A stretch of DNA of 64,000 bases from Reyranella aquatilis (GTDB taxonomy: Bacteria; Pseudomonadota; Alphaproteobacteria; Reyranellales; Reyranellaceae), in contig NZ_JAJISD010000012.1 of assembly GCF_020880995.1 (NCBI RefSeq), forward strand, positions 1 to 64,000. The letters are read 5' to 3'. Position 1 is the stretch's first letter; each line of letters opens with the position of its first letter. Positions 1-8,106 of the stretch are shown in pieces. A model generated the notes under the pieces. The model had not been told where the DNA came from. It worked only from the letters and a program-made list of their open reading frames with translations, and ran no database searches. A program made the translations under genes and the position numbers.

Positions 1-50
1 AACGGTTGGATCGTTCTCCACTCAAACTCGGTCAGATCGTAGCGCGCCAT
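1..50 (-). mobile_element. IS5-family transposase, N-terminal fragment cut by window edge
   Basis: On the minus strand an ATG at 50-48 follows an AAAGGAG ribosome-binding site and opens a frame reading MARYDLTEFEWRTIQP up to the window edge. This is the typical opening of the small IS5-family (IS427/ISL2-like) transposases, which cut and join insertion-sequence ends with a DDE active site. Only about 16 residues are visible, so neither the active site nor intactness can be judged. The right end of the insertion sequence should lie within roughly 60-150, but no terminal repeat can be paired without the other end. It sits at the margin of a decayed integrated element, where insertion sequences commonly accumulate. 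Confidence 0.65.
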
Positions 51-157
51 CACCAAGGCTCCTTTCGGAACCTTGAATCACTTTTTCCAAAATTTGGGAA
101 TCGTTTATGAGTATGCGACCTAGTTGAGCTGTTGATTTGGCTGGGCGGCCCAGCCAC

Positions 158-198
158 CTGAAAATCGTAGTGTTGGTGGTTCGATTCCAGCCCTGCAC
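158..198 (+). other. tRNA-Phe-like 3' half, degenerate
   Basis: The stretch has a phenylalanine-type anticodon loop (CTGAAAA), a five-base variable-region equivalent (GTGTT) and a T arm (GGTGG-TTCGATT-CCAGC), all with normal tRNA spacing. The anticodon stem does not pair, the T stem has a mismatch, no 5' half with D arm and acceptor strand is seen upstream, and no CCA follows. It is therefore not a working tRNA. It may be a relic of an older integration into tRNA-Phe or of an element-borne tRNA. The resemblance was judged by eye. Confidence 0.3.
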
Positions 199-374
199 GG
201 TCATTGGTGTTCGTGAGAGGTAAGAGGGTTGCCGGGGAGCCGGCCAGAGAAGCCAAGCCAAGGCAGGGAGGGGTCTGATCGAGTTTCCGAATCGCACGCC
301 AATCCCGCCGAGCGATCGCTCCATTTTCCGCTGCACTTGTAGAGCTACGCTCGGCCGGCTGATTTTACGTTGGC

Positions 375-797
375 ATGTCCGCGACCAAGATCCTCTGGGG
401 ACAGATCACCCTCGTTTTCGCCATCGTGCTCGTCACCCTGTGGGCGGCGACGCAATGGACGGCCTGGCGGTTGGGCTATCAGCTCCAGCTCGGGCCGCCC
501 TGGTTCGAACTCGCCGGCGTTCCTGTCTACCACCCACCGGCCTTCTTCTGGTGGTGGTATGCATATGACGCCTATGCGCCTTCCATCTTCGTCGAAGGCG
601 CCTGCATCGCGGCCTCGGGAGGATTGATCTCGATCGCGGTGGCGATCGGCATGTCGGTCTGGCGGGCCCGCGAGACGAAGAACGTGGCCACATATGGCTC
701 GGCGCGCTGGGCGACGGTGCGCGAGGCACGCAATGCGGGGCTGTTGGGTCTCGATGGGGTCGTCCTCGGAAAGCTCGGTTCCGACTACCTGAAGTGA
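375..797 (+). pseudogene. Truncated VirD4/TraG coupling protein (N-terminal fragment)
   Basis: The 140-codon frame starts at ATG 375. It encodes two hydrophobic N-terminal segments (about residues 8-28 and 72-95) followed by the GSARWATVREAR stretch typical of VirD4/TraG-type coupling ATPases. These inner-membrane proteins bring relaxase-bound DNA to a type IV secretion channel and are normally over 550 residues. The frame breaks off at GSDYLK, just before the ATP-binding domain, so both Walker motifs are missing and the product cannot work. The break coincides with the broken end of an opposing gene near 795, which suggests a deletion junction. It marks the region as remains of a conjugative or mobilisable element. 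Confidence 0.75.
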
Positions 798-971
798 TGC
801 CCCGTCATCCCACATCGCCTCGAATAGCGAGAACTCGATAGTGTCGCGCGTCACACCGAATTCTTCCAGTGCCCAAGATGGAAACACGTGCTCACGTGCT
901 CGCTTCCGTTCGGTCAATGGATCGCGAACAGGCTTCCCACAGAAGACACAAACCTTGGGTAGCTGGTTCAA
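795..971 (-). pseudogene. Truncated zinc-finger/HNH-like hypothetical protein
   Basis: The frame reads leftwards from a TTG at 971, preceded by GAGGAAG. The first 59 or so codons contain CVFCG and, about 20 residues later, REHVFPSWAL. This pairing of CxxC with an E-H-[VI]-F-P-x-W motif is seen in many small HNH-fold hypothetical proteins on mobile elements. After about position 795 the frame stays open, but it reads the antisense of the truncated coupling-protein gene, so the native C-terminal part is lost. The real function is unknown. A nuclease role would be a guess, because the second half of any HNH site is absent. Confidence 0.5.
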
Positions 972-1002
972 AGCAGTGCTTCCTCAATGGCCATATCGTC
1001 CT

Positions 1003-1185
1003 TTAGAGATAGGTTGTTGCGGCTTTGCCGGCCGCCCAACTGTCTGCACACTCTTGCTTACTTTCTGGGGCGTCGATGCCCCAGAGGCGATAGGTGGTTC
1101 CGTCCATCTTGATCGTATCGCCGTCTGTGACGGTCTGGGCGCCAACCGGGAGCGCCAACAAAATCAAGGCGGTTGCGAGCTTCAT
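1003..1185 (-). pseudogene. Truncated secreted thermonuclease-like (SNase) protein
   Basis: The 60-residue frame starts at ATG 1185 with a hydrophobic signal peptide ending near VGA (residue 16). It then reads TVTDGDTIKMDG and YRLWGIDAPE, which match the first strands of staphylococcal-nuclease-like domains, including the Asp of the DGDT motif. Complete members run to about 130 residues or more with the catalytic Arg and Glu further on. Here a TAA follows at residue 61, so the catalytic centre is missing. Such genes are frequent on alphaproteobacterial conjugative elements. The gene fits the decay seen in its neighbours. Confidence 0.65.
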
Positions 1186-1299
1186 GGCTTCTCCAGGGTG
1201 GAGTCTTGGCCGAGTGGCGACGAATTGGTGTACATGACCCTTGGAGTAGTACGGTGGGTGGAGCCCCCGCGCTTGTAGATTCTGGCTCCGCTATCCTGG

Positions 1300-2649
1300 T
1301 TAATCTGCGCTGATTTCGGCGCCGCGAGACATAGCCCTGTGCGAGCGATTACGGGGTGCACGCGCCTCCTGCGCACCCTCGTTCAGCAACTGCGCGATCG
1401 TGTCCGAGGTGCGAGTGATGGCAAGCTTGAGAGCCTCGTCGATGTGGACATAGCCCTGCGTTACCGACTGTGCCGCGTGGCCCAGCATCGCGGCGATCGT
1501 CAATTCCGAGAAGCCGAGATCACCGGCTACACTTCCAAACGTATGACGAAGCGTGTGCGGCGTGACACCTGTAATGCCTACCATCGCGCACAGTCGCTCC
1601 AAGCAGGCCTTGCCCGCAGTGAAAGCGCCGTCGCCAACGTCGGCAGGAAAAACGTACGGGCTGCCTTCTTGCTTCGGTTGGTTCGCGGCATGGCGGGCAG
1701 CAACCGGTCCGATCGCCCGAATCTGAGCGTCCGCCTTGGTGTCGGGGAAGGCAACGTAGCCCTTTTCGGCGTGGAGCCAATCGCGGTGCATCTGCTGGCC
1801 CTCGGAGATGCGAAAGCCTGTCAGCAGCAGAAACCTGACAACCGCCAGTCCAGTGCTGTGCTCGCCGTTTCGTTCGCCATACTGTAGGGCCGCGCCGAGC
1901 TTCTTGATCTCGCCGGTACTGAGGCGTCGCTGCTTCTTCTTGCCGGCGAGACGTCGTGCGCCTTGGCTCGGATGTTTCTCGATGACATCCAGGCGCGCGG
2001 CGTGGCTGAGAATCGACTGGAACGTTGCGACCGCCCGGCCTGCCACGCCCGGTCCACCCCGGGCGACTCCACCCCGTCCCGGCCGCCGCTCCGTAGCGGC
2101 AGTCTTTCCGGCCACGATATCGGATTGCATGCCCTCGATGTCGACGACGCGGAGGCTGCCCACCAACCGCTTGCCGAGCAGCGGTTTTATGTGAGTGTTG
2201 ATCCGGCTCCGATCCATCGCCAGCGTCGATGCTTTGATTGGGCGGTTCTTGCGGCCAAGGATCCGACCCGCTTCAGCTTCCGTTAGATACCAGTCGCACA
2301 ATGCCTCGACCGTTATGTTGTCCCTCCCAGCCTCCAGTTCCTCGGCGGGGTCAATGCCCTCAGCGACGCGGCCAAGCTTCACCTTCGCAAGCTCACGGGC
2401 CTTTTCAACGGTCATGATGCCGAACCGGCCGATTTTGATCCTGCGGCTCTTGCCCGCCGCGTTGCGATACTGGACGACGAAGGTCTTCAGGCCAGACGGA
2501 ATTACCCGGACGCCGAAGCCGCGAATCTCACCGTCCCAAAGGAATTCCTGGCCCTCCGCGGTGGTAGCAAGGGCTTCGACCGCCCGCTTGGTCAACCTCG
2601 ACACTATCGCTCTCCTGCGCTGCCTGCTTACATTATCAAATTGCGGCAA
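1300..2649 (-). CDS. Tyrosine-type site-specific integrase
   Basis: The 449-residue protein has an N-terminal arm-DNA-binding domain (DUF4102-like, about 15-100), a SAM-like core-binding domain (about 110-235) and a C-terminal phage-integrase catalytic domain. The catalytic set is complete: Arg280 in TGFRISEG, a candidate Lys near 305, His365 and Arg368 in HTLRHTF, His391 in MLGH and the nucleophile Tyr400 in QGYVH. A Gly/Arg-rich insert at about 185-205 is common in this subfamily. The enzyme recombines an element with its chromosomal attachment site, usually a tRNA 3' end. Its 5' end faces, 140 bp away, a tRNA-Gly 3' remnant, the expected target. It appears intact although the cargo genes to its left are broken. 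Confidence 0.92.
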   Translation of the reverse strand: MPQFDNVSRQRRRAIVSRLTKRAVEALATTAEGQEFLWDGEIRGFGVRVIPSGLKTFVVQYRNAAGKSRRIKIGRFGIMTVEKARELAKVKLGRVAEGIDPAEELEAGRDNITVEALCDWYLTEAEAGRILGRKNRPIKASTLAMDRSRINTHIKPLLGKRLVGSLRVVDIEGMQSDIVAGKTAATERRPGRGGVARGGPGVAGRAVATFQSILSHAARLDVIEKHPSQGARRLAGKKKQRRLSTGEIKKLGAALQYGERNGEHSTGLAVVRFLLLTGFRISEGQQMHRDWLHAEKGYVAFPDTKADAQIRAIGPVAARHAANQPKQEGSPYVFPADVGDGAFTAGKACLERLCAMVGITGVTPHTLRHTFGSVAGDLGFSELTIAAMLGHAAQSVTQGYVHIDEALKLAITRTSDTIAQLLNEGAQEARAPRNRSHRAMSRGAEISAD

Positions 2650-2788
2650 GAATGTAAGCGCCTTGTAAGCGAGATAAAGCGAATAGCAGGCTAGATGCGG
2701 GTAGTGCGGCGTAGGTGGGTCGCTCTAACTAGTTGTTTTTGCGGGCTACTGGCTATCGGAGGCTAGTCTAGCGAAGATGGACCAATAT

Positions 2789-2834
2789 CTTGCCAAGGTC
2801 GGGGTCGAGGGTTCGAATCCCTTCGCCCGCTCCA
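2789..2834 (+). other. Attachment-site remnant: 3' half of tRNA-Gly(GCC)
   Basis: The 46 bases run from the anticodon loop (TTGCCAA, anticodon GCC) through the T arm (GAGGG-TTCGAAT-CCCTT) and the acceptor 3' strand CGCCCGC to an encoded CCA at 2832-2834. Upstream sequence has no D arm or GCGGGCG acceptor strand, so this is not a full tRNA. A 3' tRNA copy next to an integrase is what integration into a tRNA gene leaves at one end of an element. The intact tRNA-Gly would lie to the left, outside the window, in the same orientation. Confidence 0.85.
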
Positions 2835-2892
2835 ATTTCTACCGCATCATCTTGTTGAGACCGGGCGTCCGGTTCGCATCCCGGTCCTGCAA

Positions 2893-2924
2893 GGGTCCGG
2901 GCAAGATGCTTTCGGTCCCTTTTG
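2893..2924 (+). terminator. Possible intrinsic terminator downstream of the tRNA-Gly remnant
   Basis: GGGTCCG pairs with CGGTCCC around an AT-containing loop, with one T-T mismatch, and is followed by TTTTG. Its position 60 bp after the tRNA 3' end suggests it once ended the tRNA-Gly transcript. The stem is imperfect. The rest of 2650-3010 holds no gene that I can see. Confidence 0.35.
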
Positions 2925-3010
2925 ATCCAGGCTTCTTATAGATTGCGCGTCCCATTTTTGCCGCGGACCTGGTCTAGGCGGCGGACTCGTCCTTGCGTGA
3001 GAGGCCAGAC

Positions 3011-3874
3011 ATGAACACATCGACCGAACCGGGCCTGCTCGTCGTCCGCACCGTGGCGGACCTGCGCCGCGCGGTTGCCGGCTTCCGGAAGGCCGGCCGC
3101 ACGATCGGCCTCGTGCCGACGATGGGTGCGCTGCACGAGGGCCATGTCAGTCTCGTGAAGGGCGCGCTGGAGCGCGGCGACGTGCCGGTGACCAGCATCT
3201 TCGTCAATCCGACCCAGTTCGGACCGAAGGAGGACTTCTCCGCCTATCCGCGCGACGAGGAAGGCGACTTCGACAAATTGCGCGACGCGCAGTGCCGCAT
3301 CGCTTTCGCACCGACCAAGGACGAGATGTATCCCGGCGAGCAGCTCACGACCGTGACGGTGGCCGGCATAACCGACGGTCTCTGCGGCCCGCTGCGGCCC
3401 GGCCATTTCCAGGGCGTCGCCACGGTGGTCAGCAAGCTGCTGCTGATGGCGATGCCGGACCGTGCCTATTTCGGCGAGAAGGATTACCAGCAGCTCCAGG
3501 TCATCAAGCGCATGGTGCGCGATCTCGCCATGCCGTTCGAGATCGTGGGCATGCCCACGGTACGGGAGAAGGACGGTCTCGCGATGTCGTCGCGTAACCG
3601 CTACCTCAGCGCCGAGGAGCGGACGAAAGCGCTGGGCATGTACAAGCAGCTCGTGACAGTCGCGGACGCGGTGCGCGACGGCACGAAGTCTTGTGCGGAG
3701 GCCTCCGCGGCGGCGTCGCAGGCGCTGCGCGACGGCGGCTTCGACATCGTCGAGTATTTCACCGTCGTCGATGCCGACAGCCTGAAGCCGCTGGAGCATG
3801 TCGCCGGCCCGGCCCGCGTGATCGCCGCCGCCCGGCTCGGCCGCACGCGGCTCATCGACAATCTCGCCGTCTGA
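3011..3874 (+). CDS. panC: Pantoate--beta-alanine ligase
   Basis: This cytosolic enzyme joins pantoate and beta-alanine with ATP to make pantothenate, the vitamin precursor of coenzyme A. The 287-residue product has the HIGH-type nucleotide motif in MGALHEGHVSL, the substrate-binding NPTQFGP and YPRDEEGD segments, and AMSSRN in place of KMSKS, all typical of PanC. The ATG at 3011 is chosen because GAGAGG lies just upstream; an in-frame TTG at 2993 would add six residues. It is the first core gene right of the integrated element. No panB is adjacent. Confidence 0.95.
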   Translation: MNTSTEPGLLVVRTVADLRRAVAGFRKAGRTIGLVPTMGALHEGHVSLVKGALERGDVPVTSIFVNPTQFGPKEDFSAYPRDEEGDFDKLRDAQCRIAFAPTKDEMYPGEQLTTVTVAGITDGLCGPLRPGHFQGVATVVSKLLLMAMPDRAYFGEKDYQQLQVIKRMVRDLAMPFEIVGMPTVREKDGLAMSSRNRYLSAEERTKALGMYKQLVTVADAVRDGTKSCAEASAAASQALRDGGFDIVEYFTVVDADSLKPLEHVAGPARVIAAARLGRTRLIDNLAV

Positions 3875-3890
3875 GGCGGCCGACGGTCGC

Positions 3891-4775
3891 TCAGGCGGCC
3901 TGCTCGAGCGTAGAGGCGACGTCGCGCGTGGTGACACGGCGCAGGTCGCGCACCTTCGTCGTGTCGAACGGCCGGGCGCGATGCATCGTGCAGCGATTGT
4001 CCCAGATCACGAGATCGCCCTTCGCCCAGCGATGGGCATGCACGAAGCGCGGCTGGGTGGCATGCTCGATCAGATCGAGGATGATCAGGCGTCCGTCGGC
4101 CACCGGCATGCCCAGGATGTGCGAGGCATGCGCGGCGAGATAGAGGGTCTTGCGGTGCGAGCCCGGATGGGTGCGCACCAGCCGCTGCGGGACCGGCGGC
4201 AGCGAGGCGCGTTCTTCCTCGCTATACTGCACGACGCCGAGCTGCTCGCGCGAACGCCAGATCGAATGCTCGGCGACGAGCCCTTCGAGTTCCTTCTTCC
4301 TGGCCTCGGGCAGCGCGTCGTAGGCGGCGCGCATGTCGGCGAACTCCGTATCGCCGCCTTCCTCGGGAATGACGTGGGCATAGAGCATCGACAGTGCACC
4401 GGGGACGGCGCGGAACGAGGCGTCGGTATGCCACAGCCGGTTGGCCAGCCCGTCGAGCCGGCGTCGCGCATCGGGCTTCAGCACGTTGCCGTCGCCGTCG
4501 AGGTTGGAGATGTCGGCGACATCGCTCGATTCGATCCGATGCTTGATGTCGCGATGGCGCAGCTTCAGGGCCGAGGAGGCGATCGGGCCGAAATTGCGGG
4601 CGAAGGCGACCTGCGTGTCGTCGTCGAGCCTCTGCTCGCGAAAGACCACCACCGCATAGCGGTCGATCGCATCCTCGATGGCCTGCCGGTCGGCGGCGCC
4701 AAGCGGACGTGCGGTATCGACGCCGGCAATCTCGGCGACGAAATCAGGATGCGCTGGCGTTACGGTGATGCTCAT
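3891..4775 (-). CDS. TauD/TfdA-family 2-oxoglutarate-dependent dioxygenase
   Basis: The 294-residue protein matches the non-haem Fe(II)/2-oxoglutarate dioxygenases related to TauD and TfdA. The iron ligands are visible as His116 and Asp118 in WHTDASF and His265 in CTMHRARPFD, and Arg279 or Arg280 near the C-terminus is the expected 2-oxoglutarate anchor. The family hydroxylates substrates such as taurine, 2,4-D or alkyl sulfates, cleaving C-O, C-S or C-N bonds. The substrate here cannot be read from the sequence. It diverges from the 2-hydroxyacid dehydrogenase at 4830, leaving a 54-bp shared promoter region. Confidence 0.88.
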   Translation of the reverse strand: MSITVTPAHPDFVAEIAGVDTARPLGAADRQAIEDAIDRYAVVVFREQRLDDDTQVAFARNFGPIASSALKLRHRDIKHRIESSDVADISNLDGDGNVLKPDARRRLDGLANRLWHTDASFRAVPGALSMLYAHVIPEEGGDTEFADMRAAYDALPEARKKELEGLVAEHSIWRSREQLGVVQYSEEERASLPPVPQRLVRTHPGSHRKTLYLAAHASHILGMPVADGRLIILDLIEHATQPRFVHAHRWAKGDLVIWDNRCTMHRARPFDTTKVRDLRRVTTRDVASTLEQAA

Positions 4776-4829
4776 GGCCGCCTCCCGCGGCTATAGTGCC
4801 TTTGAAATCATTCTCCCCCAGGAAACGCC

Positions 4830-5825
4830 ATGCCGCAAACGATGAAGCTCGCCCTGCTCGACGACTACCAGAAGGTGGCCTTGCGCATGGCCGACTGGGA
4901 CCGCCTCAGGAAACGCGGTGTCGAGATCACCGTCTTCCACGAGCCCTTCGCCTCGGTCGAGGATGCCGCGCAGAAACTGGCGCCCTTCGACATGCTGGGC
5001 CTGCTGCGCGAGCGGACGGCCTTCCCGCGGGCGCTGATCGAGAAGCTGCCCAACCTCAAGTTCATGGTGCTGACCGGTGCGCGCGCCGCGAGCCTGGACG
5101 ACAAGGCGGCGGCCGAGCGCGGCATCCCGATCTCCACCACGCCCGGCGGCACGTCGAATGCACCGACCGCGGAACTGGGCTGGGCGCTGCTGATGATGTG
5201 CGCCCGCGACCTCGCCAAGGCCGAACGGCTGGCGCGGCAGGGCAAGTGGCATGACGGCATCGAGCAGATGGTGGTGCTCGAGGGCAAGCGTCTGGGCATC
5301 CTGGGCCTCGGCAAGCTCGGCAGTCGCGCGGCGCGGTACGGCAAGGCCTTCGGCATGGATGTCGTGGCGTGGAGCCAGAACCTGACGCCCGAAAAGGCCG
5401 AAGCGGGCGGTGCGACGTATGTCAGCAAGGAAGAGCTGCTGGCGACCTCGGACTTCGTCTCCATCCATCTTGCGCTTTCCGACCGCACGCGCGGCCTGAT
5501 CGGCGCGGCCGACCTCGCCAAGATGAAGAAGACCGCGATCCTGGTGAACACGTCTCGCGGTCCGATCGTCGATGAAGCAGCGCTGATCGCGGCGCTGAAG
5601 AACCGCACGATCCTGCACGCCGGCCTCGACGTCTACGACAAGGAGCCGCTGTCGGCCGACCATCCGCTCACCAAGCTCGACAATGTCACGCTCATTCCCC
5701 ATCTGGGCTACGTGGTCGAGGAGAGCTATCGCCACTTCTACGAAGGCACGATCAAGGACATCGAGGCCTGGCTCGACGGCGCGCCGATCAACGTCCTCAA
5801 TCCGGACGCGCTCAGGAAGGCGTAG
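4830..5825 (+). CDS. D-2-hydroxyacid dehydrogenase family protein
   Basis: The 331-residue protein belongs to the NAD(P)-dependent D-isomer 2-hydroxyacid dehydrogenases (SerA/GyaR type). The NAD-binding loop GLGKLG is at about 159-164. The catalytic triad is Arg243 (NTSRGPIVDE), Glu272 (VYDKEPL) and His291 (LIPHLGY). It should reduce a 2-oxo acid to a D-2-hydroxy acid or the reverse in the cytosol; the substrate is not evident. An AGGAAA site precedes ATG 4830. Its last 14 bases overlap the end of the convergent permease gene. Confidence 0.9.
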   Translation: MPQTMKLALLDDYQKVALRMADWDRLRKRGVEITVFHEPFASVEDAAQKLAPFDMLGLLRERTAFPRALIEKLPNLKFMVLTGARAASLDDKAAAERGIPISTTPGGTSNAPTAELGWALLMMCARDLAKAERLARQGKWHDGIEQMVVLEGKRLGILGLGKLGSRAARYGKAFGMDVVAWSQNLTPEKAEAGGATYVSKEELLATSDFVSIHLALSDRTRGLIGAADLAKMKKTAILVNTSRGPIVDEAALIAALKNRTILHAGLDVYDKEPLSADHPLTKLDNVTLIPHLGYVVEESYRHFYEGTIKDIEAWLDGAPINVLNPDALRKA

Positions 5826-6750
5826 GGGTCTTCACGCGAACGACGATCAGCCAGATGGCGCCGGCGAGGATCACGCCGGCGGCCAGCCATTCGGGCATGG
5901 TGAGGCTGGCGGGCGTCAGCCAGCCGGCGTGGGCTAGGATCGCTTCGAGCGCGATGGCGAAGAAGGGCATCGCGGTGAGGGCGATCAGGTAGGTCTGCAC
6001 GCCCGAATGGTTGATGGTCCAGAAGCCGAGCCAGGTGCCCGGCGCACGGAACAGCAGGCCCGCCAGGATCGCGTAGAGCCAGAGCTCGATGCGGCCGAAG
6101 GCGTCGCCGCCGCCGGCCCAGGGCGAGGCCATCGCGCCGGCGAGACCGGCCAGCGTCCAGACGAGGATCAGCGCCAGCGACGCGGCGACGAGGATCTCCC
6201 CGGTGAAGCGACTGCGCGCCGCCGGATCGTTCGCCTGGTTGCGCGGGTGATAGGCAATCATCCAAGAGGCGGCGACCGCCACCGCTTCCGAAGCCAGCAG
6301 CCAGGCGACACCGCGCCACGCGGTCTCGGAGGCCAGCGCGGCGACGAAGGCTGCGATGCCGACGGCGAGCAGCGCCAGGCCCGGCCAGTCGTGCCGCGCC
6401 GGCGCCTGCCGGGTCAACGCCCAGCCCGTTCCCGCGCCGATCAATACGCTCACCGTCGAGATCAGCGTGCTCTGCGTGACCGCCAGCCACACGATGGCGG
6501 CGGCGGTGCAGCCGTTGATGATCACGCGCATGAAGGCGTAGCAGACCGTCCAGGGCAGGAGCAGGTCGGCCCAGCTTCCCGGCGTGCGCCGGCCGACCCA
6601 CAGCAGGACCAAGCCGGCGCTCAGCAGCTGCACCAGCGTGTAGGCCCAGGCGTCGAGCTGCGCGCCGCTCACGACGTGGCGCGTCAGCAGAAGATAGATC
6701 GACCAGAGGAGGGAGTTGCCGAGCGCGATGGCGAGGACATGACCGCTCAT
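5812..6750 (-). CDS. DMT-superfamily (EamA-like) inner-membrane transporter
   Basis: The 312-residue protein is almost entirely hydrophobic, with about ten predicted membrane helices in two five-helix halves, the layout of drug/metabolite-superfamily exporters. No substrate-specific motif is visible. A run of polar residues (YHPRNQANDPAARSR) near the middle fits the loop between the halves. It is 22 bp downstream of the methyltransferase gene at 6773-8023 and probably co-transcribed with it. Its 3' end overlaps the convergent dehydrogenase by 14 bp. Confidence 0.8.
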   Translation of the reverse strand: MSGHVLAIALGNSLLWSIYLLLTRHVVSGAQLDAWAYTLVQLLSAGLVLLWVGRRTPGSWADLLLPWTVCYAFMRVIINGCTAAAIVWLAVTQSTLISTVSVLIGAGTGWALTRQAPARHDWPGLALLAVGIAAFVAALASETAWRGVAWLLASEAVAVAASWMIAYHPRNQANDPAARSRFTGEILVAASLALILVWTLAGLAGAMASPWAGGGDAFGRIELWLYAILAGLLFRAPGTWLGFWTINHSGVQTYLIALTAMPFFAIALEAILAHAGWLTPASLTMPEWLAAGVILAGAIWLIVVRVKTPTPS

Positions 6751-6772
6751 TGCGGATCTCGCGGCGCGCGGT

Positions 6773-8023
6773 TCAGGTGCGGAAGCGCAACAGCAGGTGA
6801 TTGACGCCGTTCAGCTTGACGTAGAGGTCCTCGAACTGCGTGTAGAAATCCTCCCACTGCGGCAGGCCGCCCTGGCTGCCGAGCGAGGTGTAAATCTCCG
6901 CGACCGTGCGACGGCCATCGATCTGCGAGATGATGCGCGGCGCCAGCGGCGGAAGCTGGGCCCGCCACGGGAAGCCGTCGAGATTGGCCACCAGCGGGGC
7001 GCCGGGCTGCAGGCCGGCGGCGAACTTCTGCGCATCCATCTCGCGCAGCACCGGAATGGCCGACGTGTCCTCGGGCCGGGCCACCGTGTCGAAGCCGGCG
7101 CGCGTGGCATAGAAGACGTGGGTCCGCAGGTTTCCGGCGAGGCGCTCGGCGAAGGCGGCGCGGTCGAGCAGTGGCAGCGAGCTCGTCTGGCGCGCGATCA
7201 CCGGATCGCTCATGTAGGTCGAGGGCTCGTAGCGCACCGGCTCGAGGAAGGCGACGACGCGCAGGCCCGAGGATGCCGCCATCTGGCCGATCTGCGGCAC
7301 CGTGAAGGCGCGGTCGCAGCTGTGCAGCAGCAGGTCGTAGAGGCCCGCGTCGCCACCCGTCACGTGGTCGTTGAGGTACGGGTTGCGACGGAACAGGTTG
7401 GTCGTCGGCAGGAAGCGGATCAGGCGCTTGGCCATCGCCAGCCGGTCCTCGATGGCCATCGACAGCGGCGCCAGCGTCTGCAGCATCTGCTGGAGCGGGT
7501 AGACGCCGCTGCGGCCGTATTCGCCGTAGAGCATGACGCCCATGCCGCCCTCGGGGTGCAGCACGCTGGCCAGCGCCTGCATGCCGGCCGCGGGGTCGGG
7601 CAGGTGATGCAGCACGCCGGTGCAGTCGATGTAGTCGAACTGGCCGATGTTCATCGTCGGCAGGTCGAGCAGCGATCCGGTCAGGAACTGGATGTTGCGC
7701 AGGCCGCGCGCCTTCGCACGCGCCTCGCAGATCTGGCGCGAAGCCGTCGACAGGTCGAGATAGACGACCTCGCCGGGGCAGCGCCGGTCGACCAGCTGCT
7801 GGGCCAGCATGATGCAGGCGTCGCCCGTGCCGCCGCCAGCGACCAACGCCCGGAACGGCCGGATGAAGTTCAGACGGCCCGCGAACAGGTAGTGGTTGAT
7901 CTCGAGGATGTGGCTGGGCGTGCCCGTGATCAGGCGGATCGCCTCGTCGCGTGGATCGCGAGCCGGATAGGGCAGCGCCTCGTACTGGGCGCGAACGTTA
8001 TCCAACGACGAAGAAGCGGTCAT
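6773..8023 (-). CDS. Class I SAM-dependent methyltransferase, large form
   Basis: The 416-residue protein carries a Rossmann methyltransferase core. Motif I is VAGGGTGDACIML (about 61-73), motif II is the acidic VVYLDLS, and DYIDCTGVLHHL (about 129-140) stands where motif IV is expected. The region after about residue 220 is unusual: it ends in a small domain rich in acidic and aromatic residues that may bind the substrate. The methyl acceptor is unknown. It lies upstream of the DMT exporter and diverges from the RNA methylase at 8107. Confidence 0.8.
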   Translation of the reverse strand: MTASSSLDNVRAQYEALPYPARDPRDEAIRLITGTPSHILEINHYLFAGRLNFIRPFRALVAGGGTGDACIMLAQQLVDRRCPGEVVYLDLSTASRQICEARAKARGLRNIQFLTGSLLDLPTMNIGQFDYIDCTGVLHHLPDPAAGMQALASVLHPEGGMGVMLYGEYGRSGVYPLQQMLQTLAPLSMAIEDRLAMAKRLIRFLPTTNLFRRNPYLNDHVTGGDAGLYDLLLHSCDRAFTVPQIGQMAASSGLRVVAFLEPVRYEPSTYMSDPVIARQTSSLPLLDRAAFAERLAGNLRTHVFYATRAGFDTVARPEDTSAIPVLREMDAQKFAAGLQPGAPLVANLDGFPWRAQLPPLAPRIISQIDGRRTVAEIYTSLGSQGGLPQWEDFYTQFEDLYVKLNGVNHLLLRFRT

Positions 8024-8106
8024 CAGGGCCTTGTTTGGCGACGGGCGGGGCGCTACCGGGGGGATGGCAGCGCCTGCATTTCATTACTGCAACAAATCTA
8101 GGGGCC

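Noticed and set aside
22..336. A 104-codon leftward frame at the left edge
   Set aside because: It runs through the tRNA-like scrap and the likely insertion-sequence end, and has no homology features; the transposase start is in another frame.
2789..2834. Complete tRNA-Gly gene
   Set aside because: The acceptor 5' strand and D arm are missing upstream, so only the 3' half exists.
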